Shown: positions 1 to 7,016 of the stretch, piece by piece
How the letters are laid out: every line of letters starts with the position of its first letter
How positions within the stretch are numbered: position 1 is the stretch's first letter
Assembly (NCBI GenBank): GCA_003451715.1
Contig: DMJN01000011.1
Location: 1 to 8,949 of the forward strand
DNA from: Gammaproteobacteria bacterium
GTDB taxonomy: Bacteria; Pseudomonadota; Gammaproteobacteria; Pseudomonadales; Pseudohongiellaceae
DNA length: 8,949 bases
Reading direction: 5' to 3'
Translations under genes and position numbers: made by a program
The notes under the pieces: generated by a model
Databases searched by the model: none
Seen by the model: the letters and a program-made list of their open reading frames with translations, nothing else
What the model was told of the DNA's origin: nothing

Positions 1-495
1 GGACCACCCATGTTGCCGGCGCTGTACAACAATCACAAACGCATCGTGCAGAGTGAGGACACAGTACTGATTCATGTCGAAATGGTGCACGAGGCGCGTA
101 TCGTCAGGATGAATGCAGAGCATGACCCCGACCATGTGCGCAAATGGCTGGGCGATTCTATCGGCTGGTGGGAGGGCGATACGCTGGTAGTCGAGACCAC
201 CAACTTCCGTGACGTACCCGCATTCTCGCAAGGTTCCACAGACATGAAAGTGACGGAGCGCTTTCGTATGGAGAGTGCAGACAAACTGATCTACGGCTTT
301 ACCGTGGAAGATCCGACAACATGGACGGCTCCGTTCACCGGCGAGTATTCCTGGCCTAGAAGCCCTAACAAGGTCTTCGAATATGCTTGCCATGAGGCGA
401 ATTATGCTCTGGAAGGCATTATGAAAGGTGCACGCTTGCTTGAGGCAGAATTTCGTGGCGAAGATCCGGGCGGCATACCCAACCCGACTCGCTAA
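1..495 (+). CDS. conserved protein of unknown function, 3' part only
   Basis: The reading frame is open from the first base (GPP then MLPALY...) and ends with TAA at 493-495, so the gene starts upstream of the window; the ATG at position 10 is probably internal. I recognise the C-terminal half of a family without a known function that is common in Acidobacteria and marine Gammaproteobacteria. Its marks are a WLGDSxGWWEGDTLVVET stretch (about nt 145-198), TVEDPTTWTAPF (nt 301-336) and a YACHEANYAL box near the end (nt 382-411). Members I recall carry a signal peptide and are secreted or periplasmic, but that end is outside the window. It contains no catalytic motif that I can name. The cupin gene follows 48 bases later on the same strand and may be co-transcribed. 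I am sure of the coding call and of the family resemblance, which is from memory; the function is unknown. Confidence 0.85.
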   Translation, partial: GPPMLPALYNNHKRIVQSEDTVLIHVEMVHEARIVRMNAEHDPDHVRKWLGDSIGWWEGDTLVVETTNFRDVPAFSQGSTDMKVTERFRMESADKLIYGFTVEDPTTWTAPFTGEYSWPRSPNKVFEYACHEANYALEGIMKGARLLEAEFRGEDPGGIPNPTR

Positions 496-546
496 ACCCT
501 GTGTAGCAACTTGCGTTATGAGTAGCACCAAGGCGGGTGGCAAGTG

Positions 547-918
547 ATGAGCAGCGAAGCCCTGCAGTCAATCAATTGGCAAGAGATCGAACTCGAAACT
601 GTAAATGAGAGCATGCAGCGTCGTATCGTGACCGGCGAGAATATCACCGTGGCGAGGATTTACTTCAAAGACGGTTTTACCGTTCCCATGCATGATCATC
701 ACAACGAGCAGATTACCCAGGTAATCAAAGGCCAGATGCGTTTCTTATTCGGCGGAGACGACCCCCGGGAAATACATCTCAATCCAGGAGATGTAGTTGT
801 GATTCCGCCGAATGTGCCACATCAGGCGAGCTGCATCGGTGCAGTCGAGCAAATTGACACCTGGTCACCACCAAGAGAAGACTGGCTGGACGGATCAGAC
901 GATTATCTGCGCAGTTGA
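547..918 (+). CDS. small single-domain cupin protein
   Basis: This protein of about 123 residues is one conserved cupin barrel with no signal peptide, so it is probably cytoplasmic. Numbering from a GTG at 544, the first cupin motif is PMHDHHNEQITQVIKG (residues 48-63), with H50 and H52 and then E55/Q56 as metal ligands. The second is PGDVVVIPPNVPHQ (81-94), with H93 as the fourth ligand. The His-x-His-x-x-Glu-Gln spacing is that of small cupins related to quercetinase-like and auxin-binding-like proteins, where the acidic position is often Gln. Both GTG 544 and ATG 547 are in frame; I chose ATG 547 because the purine-rich GGTGG at 536-540 then has normal spacing. Metal binding is likely. A dioxygenase, isomerase or ligand-sensing role cannot be separated from sequence, and the neighbours do not define a pathway. 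Confidence 0.88.
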   Translation: MSSEALQSINWQEIELETVNESMQRRIVTGENITVARIYFKDGFTVPMHDHHNEQITQVIKGQMRFLFGGDDPREIHLNPGDVVVIPPNVPHQASCIGAVEQIDTWSPPREDWLDGSDDYLRS

Positions 919-1180
919 TTAAGCATCCCCTGACTTCAGCCTTTAAATATCCACCCTTAGTGCTGCCTCTGCCAGCTCACGCAGTTCAGTGCGTTGGATT
1001 TGAACCTTACCAATGCTTCCCTTTTACGTTAATACCGGCGATGCCGCTGAGTAGATCAACAAAGTGTACCGAATATCGGGATCTGCATTTAACTTGTCAG
1101 TAGGCTTCCGATACACTCTTACTATGAGTGAGTACTAAGCTGGCAATTTATTTTCGCGCTTTGGTGCCGTTAAATTATCC

Positions 1181-2185
1181 ATGACAAATTCAGGCCAAAA
1201 AAAACCATCGAATGCCGAGGTCGATACGCTTTTTGCGGTGTACAATTCCGGCAATTTTCAGCATTCGGAGAGCATCTGCAGGCAGCTCCTGGAAAACTAT
1301 CCTGAATCCGGATTTGTCTTGAACATGCTGGGTGTGATACAGGATGCAACCGGCAGAAGCACTGAGGCGCTGCAAAGCTATGAGAAGGCGGTGGAAGTAG
1401 AGCCGGGCTATGCAGACGCTCATAACAATATCGGTATTGCTCTGAAGGTTCTTGGGAAGCCGGAGGAAGCCCTGGCAAGTTTTAAAAAGGCGGTGGAGAT
1501 AGATCCGGATTACGGTGATGCCTGCAACAATCTGGGTGTCGTATTGCAGGAGTCTGGAGAGCACGATGCCGCTGCTCCGCACTTTGCAACGGCGATCAGA
1601 CTCAATCCCAATGCCCCATTTTTTCACTTTAACAATGCAAATTCCCAACGTGCACAGGGCAAACTGAGAGAGGCATTAAGTAGTTTTGACAAGGCAATTA
1701 GCCTGAGACGTGGTTTTGCTGAGGCTTACAATAATCGTGGTAACCTGCTCGAAGACATGGAGCAATATGAAGAAGCCAGGAAGAGCTACTCCTATGCTAT
1801 ACAATTTAATCGGGATTACTCACTGGCTTATGTTAATCGTGGTCAGGTTCAGCAAAAACTCGGCCAGTACGAAGGGGCTTTGGAGGATTTTAAACAGGCG
1901 CTCGAGCTTGCTTCCCGGGATTCACTTGCTGGTGATCAAAATCTACAATTCAGGCTGCAGGTAAACGTGGGTGACCTGCTCCTTTTTTTCAGGAGATACG
2001 AAGAGGCAATTGCAGCCTATGATGAGGCGCTTAAGCTCGAGCCAGAGAGCCTGGATGTTGTCGCATTCAAAGGAAATCCAGTTGCCGCACTCGGCAGGAT
2101 AGAAGAAGCATTGACTCTCATTCAGAAGGGTTTTGGTTTTATTTCCTTCGACAGAGATAGTGGAGTTTCGATTAAACATGGGTAA
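1181..2185 (+). CDS. tetratricopeptide repeat (TPR) protein
   Basis: The 334-residue protein is built almost wholly of TPR units of 34 residues, with no signal peptide or membrane segment. Repeats can be read at about residues 44-77, 78-111, 112-145, 146-179, 180-213, 214-247, 258-291 and 292-320, plus a weak first one at 12-43. The usual pattern is clear, for example ADAHNNIGIALKVLGKPEEA followed by an ALASFKKAVEIDP-type helix B. TPR arrays form a superhelix that binds peptides or proteins. After the last repeat comes a short tail, GFGFISFDRDSGVSIKHG (317-334), which is not TPR and may be a docking or linker piece. Pro300 in the last repeat replaces a residue normally helical. The TAA stop overlaps the likely ribosome-binding bases of the oxygenase gene 5 bases downstream, so the two are probably translationally coupled. 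The start lacks a clear Shine-Dalgarno sequence. The TPR call is certain; its role as an adaptor for the oxygenase is inferred. Confidence 0.93.
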   Translation: MTNSGQKKPSNAEVDTLFAVYNSGNFQHSESICRQLLENYPESGFVLNMLGVIQDATGRSTEALQSYEKAVEVEPGYADAHNNIGIALKVLGKPEEALASFKKAVEIDPDYGDACNNLGVVLQESGEHDAAAPHFATAIRLNPNAPFFHFNNANSQRAQGKLREALSSFDKAISLRRGFAEAYNNRGNLLEDMEQYEEARKSYSYAIQFNRDYSLAYVNRGQVQQKLGQYEGALEDFKQALELASRDSLAGDQNLQFRLQVNVGDLLLFFRRYEEAIAAYDEALKLEPESLDVVAFKGNPVAALGRIEEALTLIQKGFGFISFDRDSGVSIKHG

Positions 2186-2190
2186 GGCTT

Positions 2191-2793
2191 ATGAAGCGAA
2201 TTGAGATAGAAGGATCGAGCCCACTTTTCATCGGTTGCTGGAAAATCGAGCCCGAGTCAGTATGTGATAGGGTAGTCGAATTTTTTGAGACGCACGCATA
2301 CAAACAGGAAGCTGGTCAATCCGCCGGTGGAGTCACCGTAGAGCACAAGAATTCTACCGACATGACGATTCATCCTCGTGACCTGAAATTACCAGAGTAT
2401 GAGCCAGTGAAGGTGTATATCGATACCTTGTTCGAGTTTTTTAAGGATTACCTGGAACAGTACCCTTTCTTAGCGTCAATAATGCCGCGCGCCGACGTAA
2501 GTTCATTTAATATCCAGAAATATCTACCGGGAGGCCATTTCAAGCTCGAACACTCCGAGCGAACTGCGATAATCAATTCACACCGAGTGCTTGTCTGGTT
2601 GACCTACCTGAATGATGTTGAGGATGGTGGTACAACAACATTCACCCACCAGAACCTGCAGGTACAGCCAGAAAAAGGTAAGACGGTGATATGGCCGGCC
2701 GAGTGGACTCATTCTCATACCGGCGATGTTCTAAATTCAGGCACGAAATACATATGTACCGGCTGGATGCACTTTCCACATGATGCCCGATAG
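2191..2793 (+). CDS. 2OG-Fe(II) dioxygenase, prolyl 4-hydroxylase-like
   Basis: This 200-residue soluble protein has the double-stranded beta-helix core of the 2-oxoglutarate and Fe(II)-dependent oxygenases, which couple 2OG decarboxylation to hydroxylation of a substrate. Visible marks in order are YLPGGHFKLEHSERT (111-125), with H121 and E123 as the first two iron ligands; the typical LTYLNDVEDGGTTTF (137-151); and VIWPAEWTHSHTG (166-178), followed by GTKYICTGW (184-192). H176 is the likely third ligand, because K186, the expected 2OG-binding base, lies ten residues after it, the spacing seen in prolyl 4-hydroxylases. The acid is Glu rather than Asp, which I recall in a marine bacterial branch. 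About 100 N-terminal residues before the core probably shape the substrate site. The gene follows the TPR gene by 5 bases in another frame, with AAGG/GGG bases over the upstream stop. The substrate is unknown: protein, peptide or small molecule. Confidence 0.9.
   Translation: MKRIEIEGSSPLFIGCWKIEPESVCDRVVEFFETHAYKQEAGQSAGGVTVEHKNSTDMTIHPRDLKLPEYEPVKVYIDTLFEFFKDYLEQYPFLASIMPRADVSSFNIQKYLPGGHFKLEHSERTAIINSHRVLVWLTYLNDVEDGGTTTFTHQNLQVQPEKGKTVIWPAEWTHSHTGDVLNSGTKYICTGWMHFPHDAR
2767..2784. repeat. 18-base exact direct repeat, copy 1
   Basis: ATGCACTTTCCACATGAT occurs here, in the last codons of the oxygenase gene (WMHFPHD), and again at 3944-3961 in the ABC exporter gene, which is read on the other strand. 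The match stops at once on both sides. Confidence 0.7.
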
Positions 2794-2858
2794 GCACTTT
2801 GCCTCCATTAACAACAAATGAGCGGAAGAACAGTGAGGAAATGCTTGTCCCGTATTGC

Positions 2859-4646
2859 TCAGGCAACGGATTCCGCTGCGAATTGCTGATCGGTCAGGGC
2901 CTCACTGAACTGCAGCTTGGCAAGATTTGCGTACAATTCACAGTCCTGCATCAGTTCGCGGTGAGTACCCTGGGCAATTAATGCCCCGGCTTCCAGCACC
3001 ACGATTCTGTCGACATTTTTTACAGTTGCCAGGCGGTGGGCAATGATCAGCGAAGTGCGGTCTTTCATCAGGCGTTCCAGTGCCTGCTGTACCTGCCGTT
3101 CGCTTTCAGCGTCCAGGGCGCTAGTGGCTTCATCCAACAGGAGTATCTCTGGATCCTTCAAGATTGCACGGGCGATAGCGATGCGTTGTTTTTGTCCTCC
3201 CGATAAACGAATGCCAGATTCACCCAAATAGCTGTCGTATTGTTCAGGCAGCGCATCGATGAATTCGCTGGCGTAGGCTGAAGTCGCGGCCTGCTTTACC
3301 GATGCATCATCGGCCCCCGGTCGGCCATAGCGAATGTTCTCCCAGACATTACCGGTAAACATAGCGGGTTGCTGTGAAACGATCGCGAAATGGCTGCGTA
3401 ATTCGGCCGGGTCCAGGTCTCGAATATCGATGCCTTCCAATCTGATACAACCGGAACTGGGATCGTAGAAGCGAAAGAGCATGTCGAAGAGGGTGGATTT
3501 TCCAGCTCCCGATGGTCCTACCAACGCGACACTCTCTCCGGGTTCGATAACCAGGTTGATGTTGTTAAGGGCCAGTGTTTCCTGGCGGGATGGGTAGGCA
3601 AAGCTGAGCTGCTCCATGCTCAATGCCCCTGATGGCTTGCCGGGAAGAGCCTTGGGGTTGGCGGGGGCACTGATTTCGTTTTCCGCATGCAGCAGGTCCA
3701 TGAGGCGTTCCAGTGCACCGGCGGCACGTTGCAATTCGGCGATTACGCCGCTGATAGCCGCAACGGCCATTGCCACCATAACTGCGTAGACTATGAAGGC
3801 AGTTAGCTCACCGGCAGACATGACTCCGTTGATAACATCCTGTCCTCCAACCCATATAAGGACAGCTATGGCAGTGAATACCAGTGTCATTACGGTGGTA
3901 ATTAAAATGGCGTTGGTCATCACGCGCGTCAGGGCTATGGCAAATGCACTTTCCACATGATCTGCAAACTCATCCCGGTCATGCTGCTGGTGGTTATAAG
4001 CTTGCACGGTCTTAATCTGCTGAATACTCTCGCCTACATAGGCCCCAATATTGGCTATCTGGTCCTGGGTGCTACGGGATAAACGCCTTACCCGGCGCCC
4101 GAAAAACATGATAGGTCCGATTACTAGGGGAATGCAGATCAGCACTACGCTGGTCAGGCGAGGATTGGTGATGAACAGGACAATGATTCCGCCGATTAGA
4201 ATTAGCAGGTTTCGTAGAGCCACCGAGACTGACGAACCGATAACAGATTGGATCAAGGTCGTGTCAGTAGTGATTCGGGACTGGATCTCACCGCTGAGAT
4301 TGGCTTCGAAATAACCGGGGTGCAGGCCGATAATGTGTGAGAACGCAGCCTTGCGCAGGTCTGCCGTGACCCGTTCACCAAGCCACGACACCCAGTAAAA
4401 TCGTGCAAAGCTACCTATTGCCTGCAGAATGGCAATAATCAAAAAACCGGTAATGGCCTGACCCAAGGAAGAGGTGGAGCTGGCTACAAAGCCCTGGTCG
4501 ACAATTATGCGAACGTATTGCACCAGGGTAAGACTGAGACCCGCCGTAAAAACCAGCGCGATAACGGCCCAGGAAATTTGTTTCTTATAGGGCTTTAAAA
4601 ATTGCAGAGCCCCTAGAAGTTGCGAATTGAGCTCACTATTCGGCAT
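2859..4646 (-). CDS. half-size ABC exporter, permease fused to ATPase (MsbA-related)
   Basis: The 595-residue protein has the full type IV exporter layout and should work as a homodimer in the inner membrane. Hydrophobic segments at about 26-44, 65-85, 140-160, 164-182, 245-266 and 281-303 give six helices. The nucleotide-binding domain (about 342-580) is intact: A-loop Y351, Walker A GPSGAGKST (377-385), Q-loop near Q425/Q426, signature LSGGQ (481-485), Walker B ILLLDE (501-506, catalytic E506) and H-loop H537. It resembles the MsbA-related family (the TIGR02204 type) rather than MsbA itself, so export of a lipid or other hydrophobic compound is likely but unproven. The ATG at 4644-4646 is the first good start, without a strong Shine-Dalgarno sequence. 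It converges on the oxygenase gene with 65 bases between stops and no clear terminator hairpin. The lipoprotein gene lies upstream on the same strand, 139 bases away. The exporter class is certain; the substrate is not. Confidence 0.95.
   Translation of the reverse strand: MPNSELNSQLLGALQFLKPYKKQISWAVIALVFTAGLSLTLVQYVRIIVDQGFVASSTSSLGQAITGFLIIAILQAIGSFARFYWVSWLGERVTADLRKAAFSHIIGLHPGYFEANLSGEIQSRITTDTTLIQSVIGSSVSVALRNLLILIGGIIVLFITNPRLTSVVLICIPLVIGPIMFFGRRVRRLSRSTQDQIANIGAYVGESIQQIKTVQAYNHQQHDRDEFADHVESAFAIALTRVMTNAILITTVMTLVFTAIAVLIWVGGQDVINGVMSAGELTAFIVYAVMVAMAVAAISGVIAELQRAAGALERLMDLLHAENEISAPANPKALPGKPSGALSMEQLSFAYPSRQETLALNNINLVIEPGESVALVGPSGAGKSTLFDMLFRFYDPSSGCIRLEGIDIRDLDPAELRSHFAIVSQQPAMFTGNVWENIRYGRPGADDASVKQAATSAYASEFIDALPEQYDSYLGESGIRLSGGQKQRIAIARAILKDPEILLLDEATSALDAESERQVQQALERLMKDRTSLIIAHRLATVKNVDRIVVLEAGALIAQGTHRELMQDCELYANLAKLQFSEALTDQQFAAESVA
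3944..3961. repeat. 18-base exact direct repeat, copy 2
   Basis: This is the second copy of the 18-base sequence at 2767-2784. It lies inside the transmembrane part of the ABC exporter gene and encodes, on the minus strand, residues around DHVESAF (229-235). Confidence 0.7.
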
Positions 4647-4712
4647 GGCAGCAATTTAACAGCAGGTCACCGAAAAGCCAATTCCACGGGCGCACAAGTA
4701 GACCGCACTCAC

Positions 4713-4751
4713 CTACCAGCGAGCACACACGGGGATGCCTCGCTCAGGTAG
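4713..4751. repeat. imperfect inverted repeat between lipoprotein and ABC genes
   Basis: The left arm CTACCAGCGAG (4713-4723) pairs with the right arm CTCGCT-CA-GGTAG (4739-4751), giving 11 base pairs interrupted by a two-base bulge and a loop of 15 bases. It lies 34 bases past the stop of the minus-strand lipoprotein gene and upstream of the ABC exporter start. There is no run of T on either side, so it is not a classic intrinsic terminator. It may protect the 3' end of the lipoprotein message or partly uncouple the two genes. Confidence 0.5.
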
Positions 4752-4785
4752 ATCAGCGTTGTGTATTGCGGTTCTCCTGCCTGGT

Positions 4786-5145
4786 TTACTGCCGGGTTCC
4801 ACTCACGGAAAACGCACCGAAGTCACTCTCGAATTCTCCATCGAGGGAATCGCCGGCAACGGTTCCGGAAAAACTCAGGCTGAGGCTTTGACCACCGGCA
4901 TCGATGTCGACACTGAAGGTAACGTTGTTGCCATCGAACATGATACCGTCAATCGCCTGGTCACCCTGGCCGCCGCCCATTACTCCGGTGCCGTCGGCGT
5001 TTAGGGTCCAGGTACCGCCTTGTTCACCGGCGGGCGTATTGATGCTCACATCCCATACGCCTACACCGGGACTGACAGATGCAGCACAGGATGCCAGCAG
5101 GGCAATTATTGCAACGCAGGATATATTTCTGATTAGTCTTGTCAC
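4786..5145 (-). CDS. small secreted lipoprotein of unknown function
   Basis: This protein of 119 residues starts with a short basic region and a hydrophobic stretch ending in the lipobox LLASC, so C20 should be the lipidated residue after signal peptidase II cleavage. The next residues are AA, with no Asp at +2, which favours sorting to the outer membrane by the usual rule. The mature part (about 100 residues) is rich in Gly, Asp, Thr and Ser and reads as alternating beta strands: GVWDVSINTPAG, GTWTLNADGTGVM, NNVTFSVDIDAGG and SLSLSFSGTVAGD. This suggests a small beta barrel or sandwich like those seen beside or fused to secreted hydrolases. The start is GTG (5143-5145 on the opposite strand), set by GAGGAG eight bases upstream. 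It has one Cys only and no catalytic motif. The lipoprotein call is firm; ligand and role are unknown. Confidence 0.88.
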   Translation of the reverse strand: MTRLIRNISCVAIIALLASCAASVSPGVGVWDVSINTPAGEQGGTWTLNADGTGVMGGGQGDQAIDGIMFDGNNVTFSVDIDAGGQSLSLSFSGTVAGDSLDGEFESDFGAFSVSGTRQ

Positions 5146-5153
5146 TATTTATT

Positions 5154-5159
5154 CTCCTC
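5154..5159 (-). promoter_or_regulatory. Shine-Dalgarno site fixing the GTG start of the lipoprotein
   Basis: On the minus strand the bases read GAGGAG, then eight A/T-only bases, then GTG. No in-frame ATG lies near, so this strong site is what makes the GTG at 5145 the credible start. Confidence 0.8.
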
Positions 5160-5566
5160 AAGTTCGAATTGAATATTTTAAAGATTGATATTACGCGTAT
5201 TTTGCAGTTCATGATATAGCCGCTTGCCATCGGCGCTGGAATAGCTCATCCATGCTGAAGTCTGCAAGAACTCGATGAGTAGTAACGGAGGGGCTGCCCA
5301 GTGGCATTCGTAATCAGGTCCGTGATATGAATCAATCCCAGGCAGCACTGGCACAGCCTTCACGCAACCATATTTAACCTGTTAGAAATAGGCCAGCAGA
5401 TTAAGCTTTCACTACCAGGGCGGTATTTTCGCCTGACGAATGTCTATGGCAAGCCCCTGGAGCCCATAGCGACCTTGAGCGGTGCTGAAATCACTGACTC
5501 TTAATCGGTACGCACCGCAGGATATCGTGGACTTACACTCCGATAGCTTTTATTCTTAAATTGCTC
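5160..5566. other. long intergenic region between divergent genes
   Basis: No convincing gene is seen here. The part next to the lipoprotein gene (about 5160-5200) is AT-rich and probably carries its promoter, but I cannot place -35 and -10 boxes with confidence. Near the other end, TTACAC (5533-5538) and TTAAAT (5556-5561), 17 bases apart, could be a weak promoter for the serine hydrolase gene, but its transcript would begin almost at the ribosome-binding site. A small imperfect hairpin, CTATGGC (5444-5450) against GCCCATAG (5462-5469), is visible with no T-run after it. One minus-strand open frame of 61 codons (5178-5363) has a GTG start, no ribosome-binding site and no recognisable features. 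Confidence 0.5.
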
Positions 5567-5575
5567 AAAGGAGGG
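5567..5575 (+). promoter_or_regulatory. strong Shine-Dalgarno site of the serine hydrolase gene
   Basis: AAAGGAGGG lies here with about eight bases to the ATG at 5583. It is one of the best ribosome-binding sites in the window and decides for this ATG, which also begins a clean signal peptide. Confidence 0.85.
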
Positions 5576-5582
5576 TCATCCT

Positions 5583-7016
5583 ATGAAACGCCTCACAATA
5601 TCAATCCTGGCGATACTCTTGCTGCTGCCTGTCTCAGTGCTGGCTCAGCAGGAAGAAAACTACGATTACTGGCAGCACCAGCGGGAAATGGTGAAGAGAG
5701 GCCAGCAGGCAATCTTCATGTGCAATGGGCTGTTTACGTCCAATCGCACCCTCGAGCAGGTTTTTGACAAGGAACTCGCTTTCTTACGTGAGCCCATAGG
5801 CACCCCGCAAGGTGGCGACTACAAGGTGGACCGCAATCGACGTGCCGTTGAAATAGGCGCATCGGGCGCAGTACCGGTGATGCGAGCCGCCTTTCGCGAG
5901 GGCATAGGCTGTGTGATCTTGCCGCCGGATCAGGATCTCGATGATATCGACAGGCTTCCAGAACTGACGCTGCCTTACCCACCAGGAGATGCGGCAAGAA
6001 TTCCCTGGCCTAATGGGGACCTGTTGGATAACACGGCGCTGCCAGCGGTCGTCGATGGGGATGTGTTGCAGGCTGCGTCCGACTGGGCATTCGACCGGGA
6101 ATCCGAAGAGCAGGTCACTTTGAGCCTGGTGGTTGTCTACAAGGGTGAGATCATTCACGAGCGCTATGCGCCGGGCTTCGATGTCACCACCCGCACCCGC
6201 ACCTGGTCCACTGCCAAGAGTATCGCCTCCACACTCATCGGTATGCTGGTGGACGAGGGCAGGATGGCGCTGGATGAACCGCTTGGATTCGATTGGTATC
6301 CTTCTAACCGTTCTCCGGAGACAGACCCTCGTAATGAGATTACCCTGCGCCATGTGCTGAATATGTCCAGCGGTCTGGACACCATCGACAACCGGGGCCT
6401 TGAATATGCCACGGGATCGGGACTGTCTTACTGGGCGGGAGCGAGTTCCGTAGCCGGTGCCCGTAGCCGGGCATTGATTCGAGAGCCGGGCACTTTCTGG
6501 GACTACGAGAATTACGACACATTGCTGGGCGTCTACGCCATGAAACTGGCGCTGGGTGGCGAAAAAGCCTACGCCGAGTTTCCAAGGAAAGCGCTGCTGG
6601 ATAAGATCGGCATGCGGAACACCCTTGTCAGCACGGACCGCTTCGGCGATTTCATACTTAGCTCTCAGGTCTATACCAACGCTCGCGACCTGGCACGCTT
6701 TGGTCTGCTCTACCTGCAGAATGGCGTATGGGATGGCGAGCGGCTAATCTCTGAGGATTGGATCGACTTCGTGCGCACCCCGGCACCGGCGACGGTGGGC
6801 TTGGGCGGGATGTACGGCGGACAGTGGTGGTTGGTACCCGAGGGCAGGGATGATATCCCGGCAGACGCTTACTCCACATCCGGCAACCGTGGCCAATTCA
6901 CTATCGTGGTACCGACACACGACATGGTTATCGTGCGTCGCGGCCTCGATTACGGCCGGCAGGGATTCGATCGCTGGGGACTGGTCCGAGAGGTACTGAA
7001 GGCAGTGGACGAATAG
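5583..7016 (+). CDS. secreted serine hydrolase, beta-lactamase/esterase class C family
   Basis: The 477-residue protein carries a Sec signal peptide (MKRLTISILAILLLLPVSVLA, cut probably after A21). A domain of about 130 residues follows, with two Cys (C47, C110) that could form a disulfide. The serine hydrolase domain fills about 150-475. Its nucleophile motif is S209-T-A-K212 in WSTAKSIAST, the second motif is Y308-E-N310 in WDYENYDTLLG, and the third is S433-G-N-R-G437-Q in place of the KTG or HxG of true beta-lactamases. This pattern fits esterases, DD-peptidase-like enzymes and 6-aminohexanoate-dimer hydrolase (NylB)-like enzymes better than a resistance lactamase. It should act in the periplasm or outside. 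The N-terminal extension makes it longer than a plain class C enzyme of about 380-400 residues. It ends with TAG inside a palindrome shared with the convergent gene. The fold is sure; the substrate (ester, amide or peptide) is not. Confidence 0.92.
   Translation: MKRLTISILAILLLLPVSVLAQQEENYDYWQHQREMVKRGQQAIFMCNGLFTSNRTLEQVFDKELAFLREPIGTPQGGDYKVDRNRRAVEIGASGAVPVMRAAFREGIGCVILPPDQDLDDIDRLPELTLPYPPGDAARIPWPNGDLLDNTALPAVVDGDVLQAASDWAFDRESEEQVTLSLVVVYKGEIIHERYAPGFDVTTRTRTWSTAKSIASTLIGMLVDEGRMALDEPLGFDWYPSNRSPETDPRNEITLRHVLNMSSGLDTIDNRGLEYATGSGLSYWAGASSVAGARSRALIREPGTFWDYENYDTLLGVYAMKLALGGEKAYAEFPRKALLDKIGMRNTLVSTDRFGDFILSSQVYTNARDLARFGLLYLQNGVWDGERLISEDWIDFVRTPAPATVGLGGMYGGQWWLVPEGRDDIPADAYSTSGNRGQFTIVVPTHDMVIVRRGLDYGRQGFDRWGLVREVLKAVDE

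Noticed and set aside
915..1103. Possible 62-codon gene after the cupin
   Set aside because: It starts at a TTG overlapping the cupin stop, has no ribosome-binding site, and its Pro/Cys/Phe-rich product resembles nothing known. The gap 919-1180 looks non-coding.
1089..1125. Possible promoter ahead of the TPR gene (TTAACT/TTGTCA with TACACT/TACTAT)
   Set aside because: The better boxes have wrong spacing and the pair with 17-base spacing matches poorly, so no promoter can be placed.
1190..1648. Open frame of 152 codons on the minus strand across the TPR gene
   Set aside because: The plus-strand frame has regular 34-residue repeats; the antisense frame mirrors this repeat and shows no domain of its own.
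2183..2191. Frameshift splitting a single TPR-oxygenase fusion gene
   Set aside because: The oxygenase has its own ATG with ribosome-binding bases and both proteins look complete, so two genes are simpler. A fusion in relatives remains possible.
4713..4751. Intrinsic terminator of the lipoprotein gene
   Set aside because: The stem is present but no T-run follows on the transcribed strand, and the loop is long, so it was listed only as an inverted repeat.
4735..5004. 89-codon plus-strand frame with a signal-peptide-like start
   Set aside because: It is antisense to the lipoprotein gene, which has a strong ribosome-binding site and lipobox; the apparent leader is a by-product.
5178..5363. 61-codon minus-strand frame upstream of the lipoprotein
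   Set aside because: GTG start without a Shine-Dalgarno sequence, no signal peptide or motif, and composition not clearly coding.
5784..6353. Open frame of 189 codons on the minus strand inside the serine hydrolase gene
   Set aside because: It lies wholly antisense to a gene with clear catalytic motifs, is rich in Arg and His as expected of a shadow frame, and has no recognisable domain.
5583..7016. Antibiotic-resistance class C beta-lactamase
   Set aside because: The third motif is not KTG, the protein has an extra N-terminal domain, and the SxxK surroundings resemble esterases.
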